Shown: piece by piece, positions 21,197 through 30,036 of the stretch
Layout: each line of letters begins with the position of its first letter
Position numbering within the stretch: the first letter of the stretch is position 1
DNA from: Argyresthia goedartella
Taxonomy: Eukaryota > Arthropoda > Insecta > Lepidoptera > Argyresthiidae
DNA: 64,000 bases
Direction: 5' to 3'
NCBI GenBank assembly: GCA_949825045.1
Contig: OX463807.1
Coordinates: 40,568,749 to 40,632,748, forward strand
Notes under the pieces: model-generated
What the model saw: only the letters and a program-made list of their open reading frames with translations
What the model was told of the DNA's origin: nothing
The model's database searches: none
Made by a program: the position numbers and the translations under genes

Positions 21197-22147
21197 ATGG
21201 TTATTTGTGATAGATGCCAGGAGGAGGTGACTGACGCGATTCTGTGTTCAGCTTGCGGTATCTCCTTCGATTTCTCTTGTGCTGAGATTACCGAGGCCAA
21301 GTACCGGAGACTGGCGGAGAAGAAGAAGAGGGAATGGATGTGTCCCACCTGCTCCGTCAAGGCACCAGTTGTTACGAAGCCGCCAGGCGGGGGGCCTGTA
21401 GTTGCTCCTCCGAGTACTACTAAGCTGCCCCCGGGATCTGCAGCTGTGCCAACGCTCGAGCTCATCATGGAGCGCCTTGATGCCATGGTCCTTCAATTAG
21501 CTCCTCTGAAGAGTCTAGAAGTCATTCTCAGTGACATCTCCGAGTTAAAGAGCAAGACCGATGACATCCATTTGCGAATTAATGATGTGGAGAGCCGCGT
21601 TGTCCGCGTGGAAGAGCGTCGAGTTGAAGCTGCTGAAATGAATGAACGGTTGTTACGTCTTGAGGAAGCTTCTGAAAGCCGAGAACAATGGCTGCGCTCC
21701 AATAATGTCGAGATAAAAGGTGTTCCCCAAACAAAAGAGGAGAATCTTTTTGACATAATATCTAAAGTTGGGACCACCATTGGTTTCGCAATCCAGCGCG
21801 ATCGTATTAATTTCGTTACCAGAGTTCCTTCGCGTGACGATAACAAGGGTAAATCAATAATTGTCTGCTTCATTCATCGCTACGACAAGGAAAACTTTGT
21901 TGCTGCCGGACGAACTGTGAAGAATATGTCACTGGCTGATATCGGGATGCAGGGACATGGCAGTGTCTTCGTCAATGATCATCTGACCATCGAACAAAAA
22001 CAACTATTAAATTCGGCCAAACTACTGGTTAAGGAGAAGGAGTTCGAATTTATTTGGGTGCGTCATGCGAAGATTATGGTACGGCGCAATCAGACTTCAC
22101 CTATTTTTCAAATCAAGTCGAAGAGGGACCTGTCCAAAATTACGTAA
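21197..22147 (+). CDS. LINE B ORF1 protein, 316 aa (PHD-like finger, coiled coil)
   Basis: ORF1 proteins of this type bind element RNA and form the RNP. Residues 4-52 form a PHD-like zinc finger (C4, C7, C17, C20, C28, C49, C52). The usual histidine position after the second Cys pair reads Asp (CGISFDFSC), so the finger may be weakened. A Pro-rich linker follows (about 55-85), then a coiled coil (about 90-165: LKSLEVILSDISELKSKTDD and heptads onward). The C-terminal domain has RSNNVEIKGVPQTKEENLFD, like the RRM/CTD region of Jockey/L1-type ORF1 proteins. The frame is fully open with an ATG start. It is separated from ORF2 by a stop-rich gap. Confidence 0.8.
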   Translation: MVICDRCQEEVTDAILCSACGISFDFSCAEITEAKYRRLAEKKKREWMCPTCSVKAPVVTKPPGGGPVVAPPSTTKLPPGSAAVPTLELIMERLDAMVLQLAPLKSLEVILSDISELKSKTDDIHLRINDVESRVVRVEERRVEAAEMNERLLRLEEASESREQWLRSNNVEIKGVPQTKEENLFDIISKVGTTIGFAIQRDRINFVTRVPSRDDNKGKSIIVCFIHRYDKENFVAAGRTVKNMSLADIGMQGHGSVFVNDHLTIEQKQLLNSAKLLVKEKEFEFIWVRHAKIMVRRNQTSPIFQIKSKRDLSKIT

Positions 22148-22531
22148 TCTAAAACTATTGCTTTTAGTGTCATTCAACAGTTTACAAACTTTGAGAACCA
22201 CTGCTCCCTGCTACTATCCGATATTGCTATTGTTTTCGCCTGTTGCTACACACACACTACTTCACTGCCTAGTAAACAACTTTTATTCCAACACCTTTTT
22301 AACTCAGCTCGTAATGACCCTAATGAGCCTTTCTGCAGTTTATTTAATGTCTAATTTGCCTCGTCGTCGCTGCCGTCGTCCGCTACCGTACTTGCCTATA
22401 AGTGATCATTGCTTTGATAATAACCCGTTCCTATGTTACCGAGTTCGCAGCAAGTGCTTGTTGCTTTGCCCGCTTTATTTGTTAATTAGTTTTTGCTTAG
22501 ACATCTATTTAGTTTGTGATATTACAACGCC

Positions 22532-22840
22532 GTGAATAATTTAAATCTGTACTATCAGAATGTAAGGGGACTGCGGACAAAGACTGATACTATTTTTCAG
22601 AATATCCTATTGAACAACTATGATATTGTAGCTTTAACCGAGACCTGGCTTCTAGATGAATTTTCAGATAATGAAATATTCGATGATAGGTACTTAGTGT
22701 GGCGTCGCGACCGTAACTATGCATCAACTGGGCAGACAAGAGGGGGAGGCGTATTGATAGCTGTTAAGCGCGAATTATGCTCGATGATCAATGCAGTCCT
22801 CCGCAGAAGACATATGGGTAACGATTCCATTGACTTGTAA
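22532..22840 (+). pseudogene. LINE B ORF2, endonuclease N-terminal part before frameshift
   Basis: The frame begins the apurinic-type endonuclease: NLNLYYQNVRGLRTKTD (the QNVRGL block) and DIVALTETWL carry the N and E catalytic positions. The first codon of the frame is GTG where related elements have ATG, so the start may be mutated. The true frame leaves this ORF near 22795, where the next one takes over (residues after INAV). Everything past that point to the stop at 22840 is out of frame. The enzyme would nick target DNA to prime reverse transcription. Confidence 0.75.
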
Positions 22841-25460
22841 CGAAAAAATCGTTACTACATTACATTTGTGTTCACTCTATCTGTGTGACGAAAATCTTGG
22901 TAATAGATTTAAGACACAACTTGAAAACTTTTGTACCAAATTAATTCATTTAATGACTGACAATGTCCATGATAAATTTCTAATAGTCGGAGACTTTAAT
23001 ATGAGTAGTATAACCTGGTCTTCCATTGATGGCGGTCTTTATCCATGTAATCTGGTAGGTGAGCATGTGAAAGATTTTATTGACACTCTTAACACTTGTG
23101 GTCTTCAACAATTTAACAGTTTTGAAAACAGCTTTGGTCGTATATTGGATCTAGTATTGTCGAATGAAAGTGTCGTGGTAATGTCATGTCCTGACCCATT
23201 AGTGCCAGAGGATCCATACCATAAGGCTCTGCATATAGATATACCGGTTGCATTCTTCACCCCATTAAAATACATTCCGCATGTTTCCTTTAATTATTCC
23301 AAAGCTGACTATAAGCAAATACGTAAACACATCCATGATTTTGACTGGGTAGGTAAGCTTGGTAGTGGTAGTGTAGATGACGCTGTCGATATTTTCTATA
23401 CATTAATTTATAAACTACGTGACTCATATGTTCCTACTCGCAGCTTATCTAAGAACAATTACCCACCTTGGTTTAGCACAGCTCTAATCAAAGTCATAAA
23501 GGAAAAGTTCAAATATTTCAAAAAGTATAAAAACTATGGGAATCTTTCTGACCAAATGTCTTTTTCAATTTTACGTGACCGAGCAAGTAGAATGGAGCGT
23601 GAATGCCACACTAATTACATAGCAAAAATTGAAGATTCTATAGTTAAAAATCCTAAGACCTTCTGGTCCTATATTAAGTCGAAACGCCAAGGTAGTGCAT
23701 TTCCCTCGAATATGTCTTACGATGGTAAAACGTCCGACAATGGCAACACCATTAGTAATTTCTTCTCTGATTACTTTCATTCTAATTTTCTTATTAGATC
23801 CAATTCTGACAATGATAATGTGGGTCAAGCACATACACATGTCGAACCGCAGTGTCTGTGCGATATATTTAGTATCGCAGTTAATAGCTCCTATGTTCAT
23901 AAACTCCTTCAGTCCTTGGACCTGTGCAAGTCTGCCGGGCCTGATGCTACACCGGCTTCGTTACTAGTTGCTTGTGCAAAAGAGCTGTCCGTTCCCATCA
24001 CAATTTTGTTTAAAAGATCTCTCAACGAAGGTATCATGCCGATTCGTTGGAAGTCTGCTTTTATTTCCCCCATACATAAAAAAGGTTCCCGTGAGCGCGT
24101 TGAGCATTATAGGCCTATCTCAAAATTGTGTCTTATAGCCAAGGTTCTTGAGCGTGTCGTATATACTCAATTATATGAAGCGCTTAAATCTAGTTTCAGT
24201 CCTATGCAGCACGGTTTCTTAAGGGGCAGATCGACGGTATCTAACCTTGTACTTTTCCATGACTATATCAGTGAGCGTATGGACAATAACGACCAAGTCG
24301 ATGTCATTTATACTGATTATAGTAAAGCTTTCGATCGCATCGATCACGATATCTTGCTTAAGAAACTTAGCAGAGTTGGCATTAGAGGCGATCTGCTCAA
24401 ATGGTTTGCTTCATATGTTGTAGGAAGATCTCAAGCCGTAGTTCTCAATGGTTTCAGGTCTTCCTGGATGAGTGTACCGTCTGGAGTCCCACAAGGATCG
24501 CTTCTTGGTCCTCTGCTATTTATATTATTTATCTATGACATTGATCAATGTTTTCAAACCTCTAGATTTCTACTTTTTGCCGATGACATGAAGATTTTTA
24601 GAGTTGTTAATGGGGTCTCGGATGGTAAACTCTTACAGAGTGACTTATATAGGCTTGACGGCTACTGCGTAACAAATGAGCTGGATTTAAATGTCACCAA
24701 GTGTTTCTTCATAACTTTTACCCGTAAATTAAAACCGTACATAAATAATTATCAAATTAAGGATCTTCCGCTTTCTAGAGTATATGACAGCAGAGACCTT
24801 GGTGTTGTTATTGACAGCAGACTTATCTTTGACCATCATATTGATGCAATTGTCTGTAAAGCCTCTAAGGCATTGGGGTTCGTCATGAGGTCGTCGAAGT
24901 CGTTTAAGCGAATGAAAACTATTAAAATTCTATATTGTGCTTATGTCCGCAGTCATCTGGAATATGCTTCGCAGGTTTGGAACCCGTGCTACGACGTATA
25001 CATCAATAGACTTGAACGGATTCAGAAGAAATTTACAAGATATATCGGCTTTAAGTTCAAGTTGCCCAAGCTCAGCTATGAGTATCGCTGTGCACGTTTA
25101 CATCTGTTACCACTGAAACTTCGCAGGGATATCTCAGATATGGTATTCTTGATGAAAATAGTTAAGGGCACTGTTGACTGTCCATCGCTGCTTGGTAAAA
25201 TTAGGTTTAAGGTCCCTAGTTGTAACGTTCGTAGACGACCGTTGTTCCAATTGCCTCTCGTGCATAGCAATTACAGAGAGAACTCCTTCTTGATAAGAGC
25301 GTGTTCTACTTTTAACCGTCTCGGTGACAGGGGCGACAACGGTGCTGACGGTGTTGATGACGACGATAATGATGACATTGATATATTCTGGAGCAGTGCG
25401 CAAACATTAAGGGCTCATATGATTCGTAAATTTTTAACATCTTTGGACTATGCTGGGTGA
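22791..25460 (+). CDS. LINE B ORF2, rest of endonuclease plus reverse transcriptase
   Basis: The 889-codon frame continues the endonuclease (KFLIVGDFNMSS carries the DxN block; DPYHKALHIDIP is the H block) and then the RT. RT blocks are complete: ISPIHKKGSRERVEHYRPIS, motif A as IYTDYSKAFDRIDHD, SGVPQGSLLGPLLF, and the active site LLFADDMKIF with both aspartates. Downstream SHLEYASQVWNP and LERIQKKFTRYI mark the C-terminal region. A one-base indel near 22795 puts it out of frame with the first 85 or so codons. Otherwise no stop interrupts it, so the copy is recent. CR1/Jockey group; I cannot fix the clade by eye. Confidence 0.85.
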   Translation: MQSSAEDIWVTIPLTCNEKIVTTLHLCSLYLCDENLGNRFKTQLENFCTKLIHLMTDNVHDKFLIVGDFNMSSITWSSIDGGLYPCNLVGEHVKDFIDTLNTCGLQQFNSFENSFGRILDLVLSNESVVVMSCPDPLVPEDPYHKALHIDIPVAFFTPLKYIPHVSFNYSKADYKQIRKHIHDFDWVGKLGSGSVDDAVDIFYTLIYKLRDSYVPTRSLSKNNYPPWFSTALIKVIKEKFKYFKKYKNYGNLSDQMSFSILRDRASRMERECHTNYIAKIEDSIVKNPKTFWSYIKSKRQGSAFPSNMSYDGKTSDNGNTISNFFSDYFHSNFLIRSNSDNDNVGQAHTHVEPQCLCDIFSIAVNSSYVHKLLQSLDLCKSAGPDATPASLLVACAKELSVPITILFKRSLNEGIMPIRWKSAFISPIHKKGSRERVEHYRPISKLCLIAKVLERVVYTQLYEALKSSFSPMQHGFLRGRSTVSNLVLFHDYISERMDNNDQVDVIYTDYSKAFDRIDHDILLKKLSRVGIRGDLLKWFASYVVGRSQAVVLNGFRSSWMSVPSGVPQGSLLGPLLFILFIYDIDQCFQTSRFLLFADDMKIFRVVNGVSDGKLLQSDLYRLDGYCVTNELDLNVTKCFFITFTRKLKPYINNYQIKDLPLSRVYDSRDLGVVIDSRLIFDHHIDAIVCKASKALGFVMRSSKSFKRMKTIKILYCAYVRSHLEYASQVWNPCYDVYINRLERIQKKFTRYIGFKFKLPKLSYEYRCARLHLLPLKLRRDISDMVFLMKIVKGTVDCPSLLGKIRFKVPSCNVRRRPLFQLPLVHSNYRENSFLIRACSTFNRLGDRGDNGADGVDDDDNDDIDIFWSSAQTLRAHMIRKFLTSLDYAG

Positions 25461-25792
25461 AGTAGTGGTGTGTTTGACACTTGATTGTATTACTGTTTAA
25501 TTAATAATGATATCTTCATATTATTATTTGCTAATATTGCTGTAAGTAGATATTTCCCTAAATCATGTAATTGTATTTCAGCGTATAGTTCTGACTAAAA
25601 AGTTAGGTGTATTTTTACAAATTCTTTGTGTGATTCTTTACATTAATTTAAAACTTCAATGCAAGAACGTTTTGCGTGTAGTAAAATAATTGTGGGAGGT
25701 TATTATTAGCTCTTTAGTTAATATAGTGTTTTGTATTTAGTGAGTAAAGCTGTTACCTCTCCTAAAAATGTAAAATAAAAAAAAAAAAAACG

Positions 25793-26875
25793 TTCTATTT
25801 TCTCCGATCTTAACGTCTAATAACTTAAGTGATGATGTATGTGTGTAAGTGTATAGTCAGCATACTTATTAGATAAAAATCTCTCAGTCGACCATTTTGT
25901 CATTCATATCACAGTCATTATGATAGATAATGTTGTCATGTCATCATCGAGATTACAAATATATATCGTGAATTTTTAGAGCCCGCGATATATTTTTTAA
26001 ATCCGAATATCCATTAAATGAAAATGTAGATTTATGACGGCTCTAAAGAACGCAAGGCCAGCAATAAAAATTTTGCAAGTAGGTACTTCCGCATAGCCAA
26101 ATATAACGATCTTTGAAATGAAGGACAAGGACAGGTGGCGCTAGTTGCCATGTAAACATTGAGCTCCGTATAAATAATCATTTAAATAGATAAAAGTACA
26201 TAGAATTACAAAAAATCTGAATTTTTCGGTAAATAGTAAGCCAATTGAAATGTGGAATTATTATCCAATGATGAAAGCTAGTACAAACAATATTATAACA
26301 AAGTGATTACAAGTGAGTGCGAAGTGATAAAAACCAAACAAATCATATGTGTAATGCAACTGTGACGAACAAATATCCTGCGCAAGGTGAAAAGTGAAGA
26401 AAAACTACTAGTGCAATACTCTAATACTGGATAAAACAAGAAATATCACATAAACATCTTGTATGACAAGATAACGGTATTTCAAAGATCACATTATCAG
26501 TCTACCGGCACTTAAAAGAGACAACACAGATCAACTATGCAGCGTGAGGTTATAAACCCTATATTTCGCTAACGTTTGTAACACCTCTATAGCGTAAACT
26601 ACAACAGCCTCGCCTCAGACCCCAGCGACACGGGTTCGAAAGCTATACCTTCGTGTTAAGACTAAGAATGGTAGTAAGAAGAAGAAGTCTTCGTGGTAAG
26701 AATCCAGCAGAAAACGAAAATTAAACAAAAAAGAACCATTTCCTTGGAATGAAAATTCTCGACACTAACGACATCTTCAACTTATGAGTAGTATCACAGG
26801 AAATCATACTGACTTGGACTCTGCTACAAACTTGATCTAACTGCAACGAAAATTAATTAGTTCAAGGATCTGACA
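25793..26875. other. No gene recognised; includes likely 5' UTR of LINE C
   Basis: AT-rich DNA after the LINE B poly(A). The part near 26500-26875 probably belongs to the LINE C 5' UTR because ORF1 follows, but I cannot place the element start. Confidence 0.45.
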
Positions 26876-26891
26876 ATGGAGGACGGTAATA

Positions 26892-27428
26892 GTGCTTGTA
26901 AGGATGATTTGTACAGTATGCAAAGTATTCGTCTATACAAACGAGTCACTCACATGCTCGAACTGTAATAACCATTTTCATTACAATTGCCTGAATATCA
27001 CCACAGCACATGATATGGCCAACACCGGGCGATGGAAGAATTTTAAATGTGATGCATGTCAACACCCGCAGCAAGTAAGTCCACATAAACAGGAATACTC
27101 GGATACATCGTCATCTTCGAATAGCAAGAACACAACTCCATTCACTTCTTCTTCAGCTAATGTAAATGTCACAAAACGAGGGCCTCGTAAGTTGAAAACC
27201 AGCTTACACGAACTGCAAGACTCGCATAACGTATTATCTGTCTTGGATCTCAGCTATCGAAGCCTGCCTTGCGATATAAGAAGCGAGGAGAAACTGGAGG
27301 AACTGCAAGAAAATAACGACAAGCTACGCATAGAACTTGACACAGCAAACACTGAGTTAGAAAACCTGAACCTGGGGATTGCTACCCTGAATAGAATACT
27401 GGCAGAAAAAAATAACATGATGAAATGA
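26892..27428 (+). pseudogene. LINE C ORF1 part 1: PHD finger and coiled coil
   Basis: The protein begins with a PHD-type zinc finger, CTVC...CSNCNNHFHYNC...CDAC, with all eight ligands present, including the His that LINE B lacks. A Ser/Thr-rich linker and a coiled coil (EEKLEELQENNDKLRIELDT) follow. An ATG at 26876 (MEDGNSACK) in another frame may be the ancestral start with an indel between. The frame ends at 27428 and the ORF1 sequence continues in a second frame. ORF1 would bind RNA in the RNP. PHD plus coiled coil plus esterase is a known CR1/L2-type ORF1 layout. Confidence 0.75.
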
Positions 27429-28234
27429 ACATGAACAAACAGCAATCGTACCCAAAATTTTACTCTCCCCAGTACCTCAAAATACAGGTCGGATATCCAC
27501 GAAAATCGCCGATAGAGTTTACCAGTCGTGTTGTTACACAGATGGAGCCAAAGGACATAATCGTGAACAAGTTGCCAAATCAGGACAATAAATTGTTGAC
27601 TAGCATTCCGGATGGTTTGTCAGGCGAAACCCCTCTGTTTCGACCTGAAAATGTATCGGGATCAATACGAGCGATCCACTCCCAAAAACTTAGTAACACT
27701 CTGAGTAATACAAAATCAACAACGCAACCACCACAAAAGCGATGACGTGTTAGGATTTTATCGGATGAACAGGGCAGAGGAATGTGTAATCGTCTCCAAG
27801 GACTCTTAGGGGAAGAAATTAGAGTAGAGTCGGTCATTAAACCGTACGCCACCATGGACAAGGTGCTAGAATCTTGCTCTCTATTATGCAAATGTTATGG
27901 GAAAAATGACCACATAATCATATTAGGAGGTTCAAACGACAAAGATCCTATTAGGCTAAAATCTTTACTCTACTATAATTTAAATTCACTTGTAAACTCG
28001 AATGTTATACTCTGCAACGTCGTCAGCACAAATGCGAATTTAAAAGAAAAAAAAATTAACTCCACATTTAGGTATTTGTGCTCTCGATTTACACATGCAA
28101 CCTACTTAGATATAACTGACAATGAATGCTCAAATAGAATAAAACTTAACAAATTATTTACCTACATGCAGAAATTTAAAAAAAAAACACTGTATCCTCA
28201 AACTACGCCAAAACACAAGAGCAGCTACCTCTAG
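27425..28234 (+). pseudogene. LINE C ORF1 part 2: SGNH-esterase-like domain
   Basis: 27425-27745 and 27782-28234 are the same frame, separated by one TGA at about 27746 (a CGA-to-TGA change would explain it). After a linker, LSDEQGRGM sits where the SGNH nucleophile block (normally DSHGR-like) is expected, and HIIILGGSNDKDP matches the GxND block III. SGNH hydrolase-like esterase domains are known in ORF1 of CR1/L2-type LINEs; their role is unclear. The catalytic serine of block I is not obvious here (DEQGR in place of DSHGR). The C-terminal Asp/His block is not clearly visible. Confidence 0.65.
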
Positions 28235-28644
28235 CAGTAAATTCTGGAACTAAGACAAACTGGGTAACTTCGGTTGATATGCACACTCACAGACGCACTC
28301 AGAGTCGTTCGTTAAGTTAACGCTAATGCGTATTTAGGTAATTGCTATTAAATTACTTAATGGCTGGTACAACACAGAGACGATTTTTTAATTGTCATTA
28401 GTTAATGATCGATTTAAGTAAACGTAGGGCTGCCTGTCACTATCGACTACAGTTTCGATAAAAATGCAAAATTAAAAACGAAACGCATTTCTGTCAATTT
28501 ATAGTAACTTGTATGGCTACAGACGCTCTCTAGCGGACTTTAAACGTCAACTGTCACTTTGAAAATTGGGGAAACGAAACGCGGTTACTACTTCGGATTA
28601 TAATTCAAACACTGAGAAGCAGCCAAAGACCCTAGAATTTTTTC
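28235..28644 (+). other. LINE C region between ORF1 and ORF2
   Basis: Stops occur in all plus frames. It is longer than a typical inter-ORF gap and holds short palindromic AT stretches (AATTGCTATTAAATTACTTAAT), so a small insertion is possible but not demonstrated. Confidence 0.4.
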
Positions 28645-29288
28645 GTGCATAATCATAATAATTTCAATTCAGATCTCTTCGCTGATCATATAAATATACT
28701 GCATCAGAATATAGCTAGCCTTATCTCTAAATCTGATACTCTTACAATATATTTGGATGAACTAGAGAAGAAACAATCTCCAATTGATGTCATTTGTATA
28801 ACAGAGCACAACATACTGTCAGGCCAAGAATTTTTATTGACTATAACTGACTATGATTTAAGAGGTTTCTATTACAGAGATAACGAGAGGAAAGGAAGAG
28901 CTTGCAAACTAGTAAAGAGAGGGTTACAATGTAGAAATCTAAGTGATATTTCTAAATTATCTATCAAAGGCATTTTTGAGTGCTGTGCGGTGGAATTAGT
29001 CGATTACCATGTTATTGTAGCCTGTGTATATAGAGTCCCAAAATCAAAGAAAAAATCTAGGTACTTAGAAATTTTCTACGATCAAATAGATAAGCTCTTG
29101 CGGAGGCTATGCTTAAATATGAACAAATGCATTATTGTATGTGGGGACTTTAATATCAATATTTTGGAGCAAAATACCACTTCATTAGATTTCATAAATT
29201 ACTTGCAAGGGTATAATCTTCGGCTAGCTTTGAAAGAACCCACTAGGCCAGTGTCAAGGACATGTTTAGATAATTTCGCCCATAACAT
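28645..29288 (+). pseudogene. LINE C ORF2 endonuclease, cut by gypsy insertion
   Basis: Apurinic-type endonuclease blocks are present in order: HINILHQNIASLISKSDT, DVICITEHNI, HVIVACVYRVP and IIVCGDFNINI. The frame reaches CLDNFAHNI and then enters the gypsy LTR at 29289. Sequence resumes on the far side at 35702 with the SDHSAQ block that completes the domain. The frame across the insertion site is preserved, so the gypsy element landed in a then-open ORF2. The apparent C-terminus VTSLLGEE is LTR sequence. Confidence 0.85.
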
Positions 29289-29980
29289 TGTGACGTCCCT
29301 ACTTGGAGAGGAATAAAAAGATTCCAAATAGGTAGCCAACAAGAAATTTTATTTAACGTGGGTTCTCCAAATGTAGTCTGACCCTGGTTACGCAGCAACG
29401 AATCTTCCCTGCGGGTTTTGCCGTAGTCGGAGTGCCGCTGACGTCGGAGAAGTAACAGTCCGAATGCAGCCGGAGCAGGGAAGCAGGTTAGCCCGAAGCG
29501 GTGTCAGGAACCGGGAAACCGTAGGGTAGTCGGGAAAAGCGGTGATCCCGAAGAGGTGCCAGGAACCCCGAACTCAATCGGGGTTAATATGAAGCACAGA
29601 CAAAACTAAAACGTAACTACTAGCAGTACGTTATGATTAAACGCAAGCAACCACTGCTTAGAGTCGCTCGTCGGCGTACGGTAAAAAGGGACCGTTACAG
29701 AGCGCCAGCAGGACGGACGTGCGCACAGTGCCGAGTGAGTTTTCGGAATGACGCCGGCGCCGCAAAGTCAAGTTGCGGTCACGGCTGGTCAGTTTAAAAC
29801 GGGCCAATCACAGCAGAGCGAGCGAGCTGTCAACAGTGGAATGCTGCTAGTACAGCGCGTGAAAATTAATACTGTGATTACTAGCCTCATTTGGTAGTTT
29901 TATTAAGAGAATTACTACTTAAATTTAAAATAAGACCAGTTAATGATAGAGTGAAGACAACGGTAACTTACAACGTTACA
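29289..29980 (-). repeat. gypsy 3' LTR
   Basis: 692 bp, TG...CA ended, matching the other LTR. On the minus strand AATAAA lies at about 29348-29353, a candidate polyadenylation signal. The polypurine tract abuts at 29981. Confidence 0.95.
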
Positions 29981-29996
29981 ATACCCCCTCGCCCAG
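29981..29996 (-). promoter_or_regulatory. gypsy polypurine tract
   Basis: The minus strand reads CTGGGCGAGGGGGTAT directly before the 3' LTR, the expected place for the RNase H-resistant plus-strand primer. Confidence 0.85.
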
Positions 29997-30036
29997 TAAA
30001 GGGTTTTCATACGTAATGAAAATCCAAAACCTAATT

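Larger units (their letters stand above)
21101..25792 (+). mobile_element. Nearly intact two-ORF LINE (family B, CR1/Jockey group)
   Basis: A 5' UTR, ORF1 (21197-22147), a gap of about 385 bp, ORF2 with endonuclease and RT (22532-25460), a 3' UTR of about 320 bp and a poly(A) tail (25777-25790) are all in order. ORF2 has a single frameshift near 22795 and otherwise reads open for about 975 codons. I found no target-site duplication: the sequence after the tail (CGTTCTATTT) is not repeated at the 5' side, so the exact start is unknown. It is the most complete LINE in the window. Confidence 0.85.

Noticed and set aside
22065..22535. Open frame between ORF1 and ORF2 of LINE B
   Set aside because: It overlaps ORF1 in another frame, has no domain and composition unlike ORF1 or ORF2. 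Probably chance.
21101..25792. Target-site duplication of LINE B
   Set aside because: The bases after the poly(A) (CGTTCTATTT) have no counterpart that I can find at the 5' side.
29293..29316. VTSLLGEE as the natural end of the LINE C endonuclease
   Set aside because: Those codons are LTR sequence; the same bases occur at the other LTR (35010 onward).
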